A stretch of DNA of 38,553 nt, taken from positions 1 to 38,553 of the forward strand of contig JANDJE010000021.1 of assembly GCA_024331095.1 (NCBI GenBank), written 5' to 3'. Within the stretch, counting starts at the first letter, position 1; the number at the start of each line of letters is the position of its first letter. The DNA comes from Nitrospira sp. (GTDB lineage Bacteria > Nitrospirota > Nitrospiria > Nitrospirales > Nitrospiraceae). The notes below the pieces were generated by a model. It did not search any database and was not told the DNA's origin. It worked only from the letters and a program-made list of their open reading frames with translations. The position numbers and the translations under genes are program-made. Positions 1 through 8,531 of this stretch are shown piece by piece.

Positions 1-33
1 CAAACAGTGACCGCCGCCAGCGGGACACCAAGG

Positions 34-70
34 GAGGGAGTCACAGGTGAGGGTGGCTCCCTCTTTTTTT
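34..70 (+). terminator. Rho-independent terminator of an upstream gene
   Basis: An 11-bp stem (34-44 pairing with 53-63, one G-U pair) encloses an 8-nt loop and is followed directly by a run of seven T at 64-70. This is the standard intrinsic terminator layout on the + strand. It probably ends a gene lying to the left of the window, since no convincing coding frame ends just before it inside the window. Confidence 0.8.
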
Positions 71-148
71 CTCGGAACCATTTCAACTTCAACCTGTTGA
101 TGACTCTGGCCGGAGAACGTTCATCACTGTCACTGAGCTCAGGAGGCT

Positions 149-859
149 ATGATGAAGGGAGGAAGACGTGTGCGGAGGGGTTATGCATGGAGAGTCGCCC
201 TGTGCCTTGCGCTGATTGCCGTCTCTAGCATGGGGGGGAACAGTTCGGCTGATGAAGGGGGCACAGCCGGGAACATGGTGGTGTTCAGGGGGGGGTACGT
301 CCGTCTGGATAGTGGGCGGGGCAACGAATTGTTTACCGATGTGAGAGGCGCCGGAGGGGTGAACGATAGCAGGAATGGATGGTATGTGGGGGCGTGGCTG
401 GATCATATGCTGTCCAAGGATGTCTGGGGGCTGATGAATGACACGGCTGTGATCGGCGAAATCGGCCTGCAGTATAACCGGATTGTCTCGAAAGAAGTGC
501 TGAATACGAGCAATCTTGGCCTTACCGGTGGAAATCTTGGAGTGGTTCATACGACGCCGTCTCTTCAAGAATTGACGATGGTCACCATCACCGTCGCGCC
601 GAAAATCAGGTTTATGCAGAGCAGCCGCTTGAGCCCTTGGGTCATTCCCGGCGGGCTTGATATCCATGTGTTCAGCCCCCCGTCCAATGGGGCTCAATAT
701 CTTGATGTCGGTGTCCAATTCGGGGCGGGGGTGGATTATAACGTGTGGAAAGCGTTCAGAATCGGCCTGGAGGCGAGATATCACTTGGCTGCGAACATGA
801 CCAACAGTATCACGAACAACTACATGCAGGTGGGGCCGTACCTGGGCATTTCGTTTTAA
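149..859 (+). CDS. Outer-membrane beta-barrel protein (exported)
   Basis: A protein of about 236 residues with a typical Sec signal peptide: basic start (KGGRRVRRGYAWR), hydrophobic core, then small residues around position 35. The rest alternates polar and hydrophobic residues as in amphipathic beta strands, and the last residue is Phe after a strand-like GPYLGISF. That is the usual outer-membrane assembly signal of small OmpW/OmpA-barrel-like proteins. The exact family was not recognised, and the role (porin, adhesin or structural) is open. AGGAGG at 141-146 lies 2 nt before the ATG at 149 and 5 nt before a second ATG at 152, so 152 may be the true start. The gene stands alone, with a terminator upstream and a 164-nt gap downstream. 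Confidence 0.65.
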   Translation: MMKGGRRVRRGYAWRVALCLALIAVSSMGGNSSADEGGTAGNMVVFRGGYVRLDSGRGNELFTDVRGAGGVNDSRNGWYVGAWLDHMLSKDVWGLMNDTAVIGEIGLQYNRIVSKEVLNTSNLGLTGGNLGVVHTTPSLQELTMVTITVAPKIRFMQSSRLSPWVIPGGLDIHVFSPPSNGAQYLDVGVQFGAGVDYNVWKAFRIGLEARYHLAANMTNSITNNYMQVGPYLGISF

Positions 860-1023
860 TAATGATGCCCCCGTCAGGGAGCGACGTTTTGTAAACCCTG
901 TTGCTCACAAGTGAGAGGCTGGGAGTACATTTTCATCGGTCAATGCGGGTAACCGTAGCGAGTGGCTGACTGGGGTGAACGATGGTGTTGATTCTGAGCC
1001 GTTCGCTTCTCCAGCGGTAGGAG

Positions 1024-1809
1024 ATGCCGAGGGCAAAAGGGATGACCATGCTGCAAGCGGGGAGCACGGTTGAGTTGGAAGAACGGCTTCGTGTGGCCAT
1101 CGAACAAGCGGATCACTCGTTTCTCCACCGGTTGTATTGGGAGCAGAATGAGTTCGTCCGCCTTAAACGGTTCGTGCCGACGCCGGTGGTCGAACGGTGT
1201 GTGCGAGAAGTCGACCTGCTGGAGGGCGACATTCATCGAAACTATGTCCCCGGCCATAAACAGGGCGGGAGCGTGAGTTATTACACTATCCGCAAGAAGG
1301 CGCCAGGCATCCTCGCTCTCTATCGTTCGGAAGCGCTTCGATCATTCTTGAATCGATTGATCGGAGGAGAACGGATCGAGTGGTGTCCGGAGGACGATCC
1401 GCATTCCTGCGCCTTGTATTACTATACGAAACCGGGCGATCACATCGGTTTTCACTACGATACCTCTTATTATAAAGGCGCTCGCTATACGGTGTTGATT
1501 GGATTGGTGGAGCAGTCCGAGCACTGCCGGTTAGTGGCCCGCGTGCGCAAGGGGACGGCTCCGCCGGAAATCAGCGAAACACGCATTGCCATGGAACCGG
1601 GAACAATGGTGGTCTTCAACGGCGATAAGCTCTGGCACGCGGTGACGCCGCTGGGAGCTGATGAGCGGCGGGTCGTCCTTACGTTGCAGTATGTGACTGA
1701 TCAGCGGATGGGGCCGTTGAACAAGCTGTTTTCGAACATGAAGGATGCGTTCGCTTATTTCGGGCCCGCCGTGTTCATGCCGTGGGCCAAATCGAGAGGG
1801 AGGTCATAA
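1024..1809 (+). CDS. 2OG-Fe(II) oxygenase family protein
   Basis: A protein of 261 residues with the iron-binding triad of the 2-oxoglutarate/Fe(II) dioxygenase fold: H144-Y-D146 in the stretch GFHYDTSYY and a distal His at 205 (KLWHAV). Arg215/216 sits about ten residues later (ADERRVVL), where the 2OG carboxylate is normally bound. The central block with tyrosine-rich strands and a hydrophobic VVFNGDKLWH strand fits the jelly-roll core. No signal peptide is seen, so it is probably cytoplasmic. The substrate is unknown; prolyl-hydroxylase-like or small-molecule oxygenases are possible. ATGs at 1024, 1042 and 1051 are all possible: AGGAG touches the first one, so a later start is plausible. 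The stop codon directly abuts the next ATG at 1810, suggesting co-translation. Confidence 0.75.
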   Translation: MPRAKGMTMLQAGSTVELEERLRVAIEQADHSFLHRLYWEQNEFVRLKRFVPTPVVERCVREVDLLEGDIHRNYVPGHKQGGSVSYYTIRKKAPGILALYRSEALRSFLNRLIGGERIEWCPEDDPHSCALYYYTKPGDHIGFHYDTSYYKGARYTVLIGLVEQSEHCRLVARVRKGTAPPEISETRIAMEPGTMVVFNGDKLWHAVTPLGADERRVVLTLQYVTDQRMGPLNKLFSNMKDAFAYFGPAVFMPWAKSRGRS

Positions 1810-2301
1810 ATGTGCCTCACCATCGCGATTCCCGAAGCGCGGGTGGTCCGTGCGCCGGTGCTGCTGCGGTGGATGAGGACAGCGGCGGCCTATTGGATAG
1901 AGAGTGATGAGGAAGGGGCATTGTATGTGGCGGTCTTTAATGATTTCCCCAATTCGGCCGAGGCCGTCGCTCGGCTGCTGTCGGAGGCGGATGATCTGCG
2001 AGACGTTCGGATCGCGCTCGACGGGAGGCCGATCGTGAATCACGCCTTCTTCTCTGAAAGTCTGCTCTGTTATGGCCGGAGTCTTCATGCTCCGAGCGAT
2101 GATTGTCGCCGGTGGGCGATCAGTGCGAAAGCCGACAGAGCCTGCGCCGATCGCTCCTGCGTTTCTCCCTGCTGGTTGATCTGTTCCGCGTGCCTTATGA
2201 GACCTCGCGATCAACAACCCGCTCAACGGCTGGAAGCAAGCTCGTTTACCGAGTTGGCTCGTCACGCTGAAGTCGAGTGGTGCCCCCGCCTGCATCTCTA
2301 A
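1810..2301 (+). CDS. Hypothetical protein, C-terminal third possibly frameshifted
   Basis: Begins immediately after the stop of the oxygenase gene (TAA then ATG with no spacer), so it is probably in the same transcript. I do not recognise the family. Residues 1-95 look like a normal folded alpha/beta protein. After about residue 100 the composition changes abruptly to Cys-, Arg- and Ser-rich sequence without clear secondary structure. Another frame across about 2150-2270 reads as alternating hydrophobic residues (RFSLLVDLFRVPYETS) and ends at a TGA near 2272. A one-base indel near 2110-2150 would therefore explain the odd tail. No signal peptide or membrane segment is visible. A function cannot be given. 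Confidence 0.45.
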   Translation: MCLTIAIPEARVVRAPVLLRWMRTAAAYWIESDEEGALYVAVFNDFPNSAEAVARLLSEADDLRDVRIALDGRPIVNHAFFSESLLCYGRSLHAPSDDCRRWAISAKADRACADRSCVSPCWLICSACLMRPRDQQPAQRLEASSFTELARHAEVEWCPRLHL

Positions 2302-2332
2302 GTTTCTCAATCCGGGTCTAGCCGGCCGAAGA

Positions 2333-2542
2333 TTGAAAAAGGTGTTCGAGGGGCGGCAACGGCCCGACCGGTCGTGGCGCCGTTTTATCAGTGTTGCCGT
2401 GCTTGGCATGTTTGGATCGTTTTCCGGCGGAAGCCTTTCTCAGAATGAATGCGATGCAAGTCCAGACGTCATTGCACCGAATTACCCCAGTTGCACCGGT
2501 ACGATTGTCAAAAAGAGTGGACAGTCTAACTGCTGGAAATAA
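2333..2542 (+). CDS. Possible small exported protein (weak)
   Basis: An open frame of 69 codons starting at TTG, with a basic N-terminus (KKVFEGRQRPDRSWRR) followed by a short hydrophobic stretch (FISVAVLGMFGSFSGG). This could act as a signal peptide; three cysteines lie downstream. There is no convincing ribosome-binding site, only a weak purine stretch before the TTG, and I recognise no family. It may be a decayed gene or non-coding sequence. Confidence 0.22.
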   Translation: MKKVFEGRQRPDRSWRRFISVAVLGMFGSFSGGSLSQNECDASPDVIAPNYPSCTGTIVKKSGQSNCWK

Positions 2543-2969
2543 CGAGGTCGTTTGTAGACCTGTCCCAGGCTGTCCAATCCTGTGGAGTCTTGGGACTTGC
2601 GAGAGGAGCGGAGTTGCTTCTTTCGACGAGGAGACATCCGCGTCCAGATGGCCGTGTTTTCAGCGGATTCCGCCGTTGAAGGAAAGCGTGGCTCGTTCGG
2701 CATGTCAGTTGCTCTGTCAACCGCTTGCTGGTGAAGGTTTTGGGTGATTTTGGACCGGCCTCCGAATGACCCATTCCTTCGCAAGAAGGAACCCTTCACC
2801 AGCTCCTTTCCTCTAGACGAAGAGGCCGGGGTCTTAGAGGAGGCCGGGGTCCTTTTAACGCAACGAGCGAGGATCTGCGGAGATGGAAAAGCATGCCGTG
2901 GAGAAGAGTTGTTATGTCATCGTTCAACGTTCCGCCTCACGGGCGGATACAAGAGGGAGGAGGCCGTGT
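2543..2969. other. Non-coding leader region upstream of the first multicopper oxidase
   Basis: No credible gene was seen here on either strand. The region holds several small inverted repeats (2545-2549 with 2557-2561; 2562-2567 with 2591-2596), a larger three-helix structure at 2727-2803 (listed separately), a 5-bp hairpin 2810-2814 with 2821-2825, and a short direct repeat GAGGCCGGGGTC at 2822-2833 and 2840-2851. An in-frame ATG at 2883 would extend the downstream gene by 29 residues. The arginine-rich sequence there has no signal-peptide character, and the strong ribosome-binding site lies further down. No clear sigma70 promoter was found. Confidence 0.5.
2727..2803 (+). ncRNA. Predicted three-way-junction RNA element in the oxidase leader
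   Basis: Three helices close on each other without long unpaired gaps. P1 is a perfect 11-bp pairing of 2727-2737 with 2793-2803. P2 spans 2741-2754 with 2761-2773, 12 pairs with one G.G mismatch, one bulged T and one G-U. P3 is a perfect 7-bp stem, 2774-2780 with 2785-2791, closed by a GCAA (GNRA-type) tetraloop. P2 and P3 are directly adjacent (2773/2774). The GNRA loop appears only on the + strand. The element ends 167 nt before the oxidase ATG, so it could be a cis-regulatory leader. It matches no riboswitch class I recognise, and covariation has not been tested. Confidence 0.45.
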
Positions 2970-5900
2970 ATGAGGTCAAGGGAATGTGAGCCACGCCGCA
3001 GGCGACAACGGAACGGGACGGCGCTGTTCCGCGGCTTGCTGTTGGCGGCCGGGATGGGCTTGATGGTTCCACTGCAGGCGCCGGCTGTGGATCAGCCGCA
3101 TCAGGGGCATGGTGATGTGGGCGCGGCGCAGGCGGAGAAGGTAATTTATCGGGAAGGCGGAGGCATTCTGCACGATCGCATGATGGAGGAGGTGAAGCGC
3201 CAGCAAGAATTCGTGCGGCAGAAAGGCGGATACAGCGCCGGCGCCAACAATCATATGATGCAGCAGGGCGTCCTGTTGGTGGCGGAAGATCCGGACAAGG
3301 TCGCCGTGAGCGCCGGACATCGGTGTCCGGCGAACGCGCCGGTGAAGGAGTATCACGTTTCGGCCATCAATATCGAAATCACGTTGAATCGGTTTTTGGA
3401 CTTTTTCCCCGGCTATATGTACGTGCTGAAGGAGAACGTCGAAAAAGCGCGAGCCGAAGAAACCGCAAACAGAGAGGCGCGGGAAAAAGAAAACGATCCC
3501 GGTGCGGTGTCGAACGGGTTGCAAGGCGATGTCATTCAGCCGCTTGTGATTCGGGCGAACCAGGGCGACTGCCTCAAGCTGACTCTCCATAACGAGCTCG
3601 ACGGCGAACCGACGAATCTCGTGATCAACGGATCGTCGATGGTCGTGAGCGCCACCGGCAAGCCGGCCACTCCGTCGAATCCGGAGACGACCGTAGCGCC
3701 CGGGGGCCAGCAACGGTTCGAATGGTACATCAAACCGGATACGCAGGAAGGATCGCACTTCTTCCGATCCCACGCGTCGCGTGAACAATTCAATCTGGGT
3801 CTGATCGGCATGCTGGTCGTCGAACCGCGCGGGTCTCGATATTTGAGCCCGTTCGACGGAAAACCGATGGCGAGCGGCTGGGAGGCGATGATCGAAGATC
3901 CCAACGGACCGGATTTCCGCGAATTCGCCATTTTCTATCATGAGGCCGGCGACGAAGCCTTCCGGCTCTTGAACAAGAAGGGTGAGATGCTGCCGCAGCG
4001 GGACCCGCACACCGATTCCTATCGGCCGGGAGCCCGGCTGCTGAATTATCGCAGTGAACCTCATGGGACGCGTATCGAGTTGCAGGCCCATATGGGGTTC
4101 TATGGCGATGAATCCATGGCCTATGGGTCCTACACGTTCGGTGACCCGGCTACGACGATTCCCCGTTCGTATCTCGGCGACCCTGCCAAATTCCGCATGG
4201 CGGGTGGGTCGGAGATCGTCCACTCGCATCATTTGCATGGGGGATCGATTCGTTGGCCTCGCCAGCCCGGCATCAGCAATCTCGACTTCGCGGTATCCAA
4301 GAACGGTCCGGTGAAGTTCCCCTTGATCAGCGATTCGTCGGATCGGTTGGATGTACAGTCCATCGGACCGACGGAGGTCTATGATCAGGTGATCGAAGGG
4401 GGATCGGGGGGGCTCCAGGCCTTGGCCGGCGAATTCGTGTTTCATTGCCATATCCCGCAGCACTATGTGACGGGCATGTGGGGGTTCTGGCGCGTGTACA
4501 ACACGTTGCAGGCGCCTGGCTACCAGACCGACGTGATGAAACCCTTGGCCGAATTGCCGGATCGGGCCGGGCGCATGAGGCCGGGTGTTTCTAGCGACAA
4601 GCTCGTGGGTACCACGGTCGACTGGTACGGCGGCAAGAAGTTTGAGATTACGAAGGACAAGACCGATTGGAAGGCCAATCCGGTGAAAGTGTCCTTGAAG
4701 GATTGGGTGGAAATGCAGTTGCCGCCGCAGGGGAAACCCGGCCACAAGAACACTGAGAAGGAGCAGACTCTGGCCTATGACGCGACGGTGAACGACTGGG
4801 CGTGGCAGGGGAACAAGGCCCTCAGCGAGCCGGAGACTACCTATGAATGGGTCAACTACAAGTCGGCGACGCCGGGGAAACGGCAGGATATTCTCTTCGA
4901 TCCTCGGAGCGGCAAAGTCGCCTGGCCGTGGTTGAGACCGCACCTCGGCCGTCGCGTGCCGTTCTCGCCGAGTCACAGCGGCGCGCCGTGGTTGGAGCCG
5001 ATTCATCGCCGCGATGACGGCAGTAATTCTACCGAGCCGGCCAAGCCGGGGGAGAACGGACCGTGGAGTCTCTGCCCGGAAGGGGCGCCGATCAAGGAGT
5101 TCAACATTCACGCGATCACGCTCCCGATTACGCTCAAGAGGGCGACGGCCAAGACGCCGGCCATCGTGGATCCGGACGGGTTGCTCTACGTGTTGCATGA
5201 AGAGGAAGAGGAAGTCAGGAAGAATCCCGCCAAGCAGATGCCGTTGGTGATTCGCGGAAACGTGCAGGATTGCGTTGACGTTCTATACTCCAGCGAGTTG
5301 AAGGACGACCAGCGGCAGGGGTTCTCAAGCAAGACGAATCTGCACCCGCACATGTTCCAATTCGATACGCAGGCGTCCGACGGTCCCATCATCGGGTTTT
5401 CCTACGAGATGTCGCTGCGGCCCTTCACCATTTTGAAGGACGAGCATCCGGGCAAGGGGATGCCGGTGCCGATGAATACGACGATCGAGGCCGACGTGCC
5501 GAAGGGTGCCGCCAGTATCAAGGTGAAAGATGCTTCGCGTTACCACGTCAAAACCGAACTGGGCGTGGGGATGGACGAGGTGGGTCGATTTGAAGCGGCT
5601 CGCATCAGCAAGATCGAGGGCAACACGATCACCTTCGAGCGGCCGCTGAAGTATCAACACAAGAAGGGCGAGATCGTGTCGGTGGAATGGATTCGCGAAC
5701 GGTGGTACGTGGACGCCGATTTCGGCACGACGTTCTGGCATGACCACGTGTTCGGACTGGACGGGTGGGGGCACGGGTTTTACTCGACCTTCATCGCCGA
5801 GCCGCCGCGATCCACCTATCATGATCCGGTGACAGGCAAGGAAATCCGCAGCGGTCCGGTGGCCGACATCCATACCACCGAACCGGTGTCCGCCCATATC

Positions 5901-7733
5901 TCCGGGTCATTCCGTGAGATCGTGACGCAGGTCATGGATTCCAACCCGCGGGCGGCGGAACTGATCACGGCCGATAACCCGCAGGCGAAAGTCGGAGCGA
6001 TTTCCGTGGACGGCACTCCTTCCGCCGTCTATCCGGCCAAGCTGAATAAGTCGCCGATGTGGTTCCTCAACGGCGGCGAAGCGACGACGGGAGGCGGCTA
6101 CAACATGCGTGTGGAGCCGTTGTCCGTCAGGTTGGCGAACAACCCCGATCCGTCGCAACTGTTCAACAGCCGGATTCACGGAGATCCCGAGACGCCGATG
6201 CTACGGGCCTATCTGGGCGATCCGGTCGTCGTGCGGTTGATCGAAGGATCGGCGAACGAGGTGCACTCCTGGCACATCAGCGGACACTGGTTCCCCATGG
6301 AGCGCTACAGCAAAAACTCGATTCCGAGGAGCACGCTCCACGTGGTGATCGGGGAACGGTACGACGCGGCGATTCCGGCCGCCGGCGGACCGCAACGGAT
6401 GGCGGGCGATTATCTGTACTACAGCGGTCGCGCGTCGCACTTCGCGGAGGGGAGTTGGGGCATCTTCCGGGTGCTTGACAAACCGGACCCCACCTTGAAG
6501 CCGCTGCCGGGGCGGGACGAGATTCCGCAGGCGGCCACGTCCGTGTGTCCTGCCGACGCGCCGGTGAAGACCTTCAACGTGACGGCCATCGACAAGGCGA
6601 TCCGCTACAACAAGGGGGCGCCCGGCGTCATGGAGGTCGATTTGGAGCGGAAGATGGTGTTGGGCAACGAAAGCGGCAAGATGTACGTGCTTGAAGGCGA
6701 AAAGGCCAAGGTCGCGGCCGGCAGTCTTGAGCCGAGTCCGCTGACCCTGCACGTGAACGTCGGCGATTGCATCAAGGTCAATTTGAGAAACGAAATGGCC
6801 AAGGATCGCGCCGGGTTCCACGTGGACAATCTGGCCTATGATCCCAAGGAATCGATGGGGATCAATGCCGGGTATAATCCCGGCGACCAAACGGTCGCGC
6901 CGGGGCAAAGTCGGACCTATACCTTCTATGCCCATCCGGAATTCGGGGAGAACGTCGCGCTGATCCAAGATTGGGGCAACGTGATCGAAAACCCCCGCAA
7001 TGGGCTCTTTGGCGCGATCGTCATCGGCCCGAAGGGGTCTCGATACCGGGATCCGGTGACCGGTGAAGACCTGGCTCAGAAGAGCTCCTGGCGGGCGGAC
7101 GTGATTGTCGATCGGACCGTGCCGGGTAATGAGAATCGGCGGAACTATCGATCCTTTGCGCTCCTGTTCCAGGACGAGGACAACATCAGCGGCACGAGCT
7201 TCATGCCGTACATCCAAAAGGTGGCGGGCGTGACCGCGGTGAATTATCGGTCGGAGCCGACGGATTACCGAACCGAGAAGGGGTGCGCCTACAGCGAAGT
7301 GTTCGCCTGCGTCAAGGCCGGTGATCAACCGGTGACGCCGACCATCGCGGCGCACGTGGGCGATCCGGTGGTGATCCACGTGCTGGGCGCGTTCAGTGAG
7401 CAGGTCCAACTGTTCAGCGTGTCGGGCCATGAGTGGAAACATGAGCCCTACATGAGCGGCGCGGATCTCGTGAGCACCATGGAGTTCGGAGGCTCTGAGG
7501 TCTTCAACGCTTGGCTCCACGGCGGGGCTGGAGGGCCGAACGGAATTCCCGGGGACTATCTCTGGCTCAACCAACGTCCGGGGTATCTGGATGCCGGACA
7601 TTGGGGAATGCTGAAGGTGCTGGATCGGGACAGTCGGGCGATCTTGCCGTTGGACGGCCAAGCACCGGCCATACAACGGGCTGAGGAAGAGAGCCCGGTC
7701 CAGTCTCTTCCTGTATCCATGAAGGCCGACTGA
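2970..7733 (+). CDS. Giant six-cupredoxin multicopper oxidase, paralog 1
   Basis: An exported protein of 1587 residues; the start is chosen because AGGAGG (2958-2963) lies 6 nt before ATG 2970 and a signal peptide follows (LLLAAGMGLMVPLQAPAV). Three internal repeats begin at CPANAPVKEY (119), CPEGAPIKEF (702) and CPADAPVKTF (1193), each long enough for two cupredoxin domains. All multicopper-oxidase ligand motifs are present: HSHHLH (418-423, HxxHxH) and HCHIPQHYVTGM (492-503, type-1 Cys493 with Met503) in repeat 1; HPH (792-794) and WHDH (His924, His926) in repeat 2. Repeat 3 lacks a copper set. A beta-rich insert at about 840-905 splits repeat 2. The type-1 half precedes the type-2/3 half, the reverse of laccases. 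Length and layout recall bacterial Mn(II) oxidases of the MofA/MnxG kind, but the substrate is inference; Fe(II) or Cu(I) are alternatives. It would oxidise a metal or small substrate with reduction of O2 outside the cytoplasm. Confidence 0.88.
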   Translation: MRSRECEPRRRRQRNGTALFRGLLLAAGMGLMVPLQAPAVDQPHQGHGDVGAAQAEKVIYREGGGILHDRMMEEVKRQQEFVRQKGGYSAGANNHMMQQGVLLVAEDPDKVAVSAGHRCPANAPVKEYHVSAINIEITLNRFLDFFPGYMYVLKENVEKARAEETANREAREKENDPGAVSNGLQGDVIQPLVIRANQGDCLKLTLHNELDGEPTNLVINGSSMVVSATGKPATPSNPETTVAPGGQQRFEWYIKPDTQEGSHFFRSHASREQFNLGLIGMLVVEPRGSRYLSPFDGKPMASGWEAMIEDPNGPDFREFAIFYHEAGDEAFRLLNKKGEMLPQRDPHTDSYRPGARLLNYRSEPHGTRIELQAHMGFYGDESMAYGSYTFGDPATTIPRSYLGDPAKFRMAGGSEIVHSHHLHGGSIRWPRQPGISNLDFAVSKNGPVKFPLISDSSDRLDVQSIGPTEVYDQVIEGGSGGLQALAGEFVFHCHIPQHYVTGMWGFWRVYNTLQAPGYQTDVMKPLAELPDRAGRMRPGVSSDKLVGTTVDWYGGKKFEITKDKTDWKANPVKVSLKDWVEMQLPPQGKPGHKNTEKEQTLAYDATVNDWAWQGNKALSEPETTYEWVNYKSATPGKRQDILFDPRSGKVAWPWLRPHLGRRVPFSPSHSGAPWLEPIHRRDDGSNSTEPAKPGENGPWSLCPEGAPIKEFNIHAITLPITLKRATAKTPAIVDPDGLLYVLHEEEEEVRKNPAKQMPLVIRGNVQDCVDVLYSSELKDDQRQGFSSKTNLHPHMFQFDTQASDGPIIGFSYEMSLRPFTILKDEHPGKGMPVPMNTTIEADVPKGAASIKVKDASRYHVKTELGVGMDEVGRFEAARISKIEGNTITFERPLKYQHKKGEIVSVEWIRERWYVDADFGTTFWHDHVFGLDGWGHGFYSTFIAEPPRSTYHDPVTGKEIRSGPVADIHTTEPVSAHISGSFREIVTQVMDSNPRAAELITADNPQAKVGAISVDGTPSAVYPAKLNKSPMWFLNGGEATTGGGYNMRVEPLSVRLANNPDPSQLFNSRIHGDPETPMLRAYLGDPVVVRLIEGSANEVHSWHISGHWFPMERYSKNSIPRSTLHVVIGERYDAAIPAAGGPQRMAGDYLYYSGRASHFAEGSWGIFRVLDKPDPTLKPLPGRDEIPQAATSVCPADAPVKTFNVTAIDKAIRYNKGAPGVMEVDLERKMVLGNESGKMYVLEGEKAKVAAGSLEPSPLTLHVNVGDCIKVNLRNEMAKDRAGFHVDNLAYDPKESMGINAGYNPGDQTVAPGQSRTYTFYAHPEFGENVALIQDWGNVIENPRNGLFGAIVIGPKGSRYRDPVTGEDLAQKSSWRADVIVDRTVPGNENRRNYRSFALLFQDEDNISGTSFMPYIQKVAGVTAVNYRSEPTDYRTEKGCAYSEVFACVKAGDQPVTPTIAAHVGDPVVIHVLGAFSEQVQLFSVSGHEWKHEPYMSGADLVSTMEFGGSEVFNAWLHGGAGGPNGIPGDYLWLNQRPGYLDAGHWGMLKVLDRDSRAILPLDGQAPAIQRAEEESPVQSLPVSMKAD

Positions 7734-7761
7734 GTCCGTTCGAAAGCGGATTCGACAAAGC

Positions 7762-7799
7762 GGGGAACCTTGTGGACATCACGGGGTTCCCCACTTGTT
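7762..7799 (+). terminator. Intrinsic terminator after multicopper oxidase 1
   Basis: A perfect 8-bp GC-rich stem (7762-7769 with 7785-7792) with a 15-nt loop is followed by a T-rich tail (ACTTGTTTG). It lies 29 nt after the oxidase stop codon. It should separate the oxidase from the following three-gene group at least partly. Confidence 0.65.
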
Positions 7800-7881
7800 T
7801 GTCCCACTTAGGACCGAGTGTGCCTGTCTGTCTCCACCATCACAACATGCTGTCTGCTGACGGGTCCCGGACCGGACTTGC

Positions 7882-8490
7882 ATGGGGCCCGGCGATACGG
7901 TAAAACCTTTGACAAGCAATATGCGGCTTGTATGGATTTTCGTCGGGCTGGCGGCGATCGCCTGTGGCGGGTTGACCGATGAGGTGGCGGCGCTTGATTT
8001 TTCAGCCGACCGAATCGTCAAAAACGGAACGTCCGTGGTCACGGCCCATGTCAACGCCAAGGCCGATCGCTGGAGGTTTGAGTTCAGCCACCCTCAGGGA
8101 GGGGCCAGCGTCATTATCGTGCGGATGGACCGCCGAAGTTCATGGCTCATCTTTTCAAAACGGCGGCTGTATCTCGAGGTGCCGATCGCGAACGACCATA
8201 AGCTGATGGTCAGCGAGACCATGGAAGGGGAGATTTCACGCGAATTTGTGGGAGACGAAACGCTGCAGGGACATCCCACGGAACTCTTCGAGGTCACCGT
8301 CAAAGAGGATGGAACCGTCAGACAATACTACCGTTGGGTGACAAAGGCGCAGCGGTTTCCCCTAAAGACGGTGAGCAAGCAGGGGCAGTGGTCGGAAGAA
8401 TTCCGGAGAGTGGTGTTTACCGAACAGTCGCCCTATCTGTTCGAACTTCCTCAGCGACTCGACCCGGCGGTTCCGCGAGAGCCCTCATAA
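7882..8490 (+). CDS. Exported protein with LolA/DUF4412-like fold
   Basis: A protein of 202 residues with an N-terminal signal peptide, most natural if translation starts at Met14 (7921: MRLVWIFVGLAAIACGG). Neither candidate start has a clear Shine-Dalgarno sequence. The mature part shows the pattern of the LolA/LppX superfamily: FSADRIVKNG, then paired strands (VVTAHVNAKADRWRFEF), an IVRMDRRSSWLIF strand pair, and YLEVPI. Proteins of this fold form a half-barrel that binds hydrophobic or lipid ligands in the periplasm. The exact role here is unknown; a periplasmic carrier or assembly factor for the exported oxidases is possible. The stop is 41 nt before the next start, so the genes are probably co-transcribed. 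Confidence 0.55.
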   Translation: MGPGDTVKPLTSNMRLVWIFVGLAAIACGGLTDEVAALDFSADRIVKNGTSVVTAHVNAKADRWRFEFSHPQGGASVIIVRMDRRSSWLIFSKRRLYLEVPIANDHKLMVSETMEGEISREFVGDETLQGHPTELFEVTVKEDGTVRQYYRWVTKAQRFPLKTVSKQGQWSEEFRRVVFTEQSPYLFELPQRLDPAVPREPS

Positions 8491-8531
8491 TCGCCGTCTT
8501 CTGGCGGTCAATATTCGGAGGAGGAACAACG

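Noticed and set aside
904..915. CTCAC-AA-GTGAG palindrome after the outer-membrane protein gene
   Set aside because: Short, with a loop too small for an RNA hairpin; could be chance.
2500..2610. Possible insertion-sequence end or relic (several small inverted repeats)
   Set aside because: No transposase fragment, no target duplication and no matching second end were found.
2822..2851. 12-bp direct repeat in the oxidase 1 leader
   Set aside because: Only two copies; too short to call a repeat element.
2976..5198. Long open frame antisense to oxidase 1 (also 6201-7676 minus)
   Set aside because: Arg/His-rich translation with no ribosome-binding site or domain; it is a by-product of GC-rich codon use in the real gene on the plus strand.
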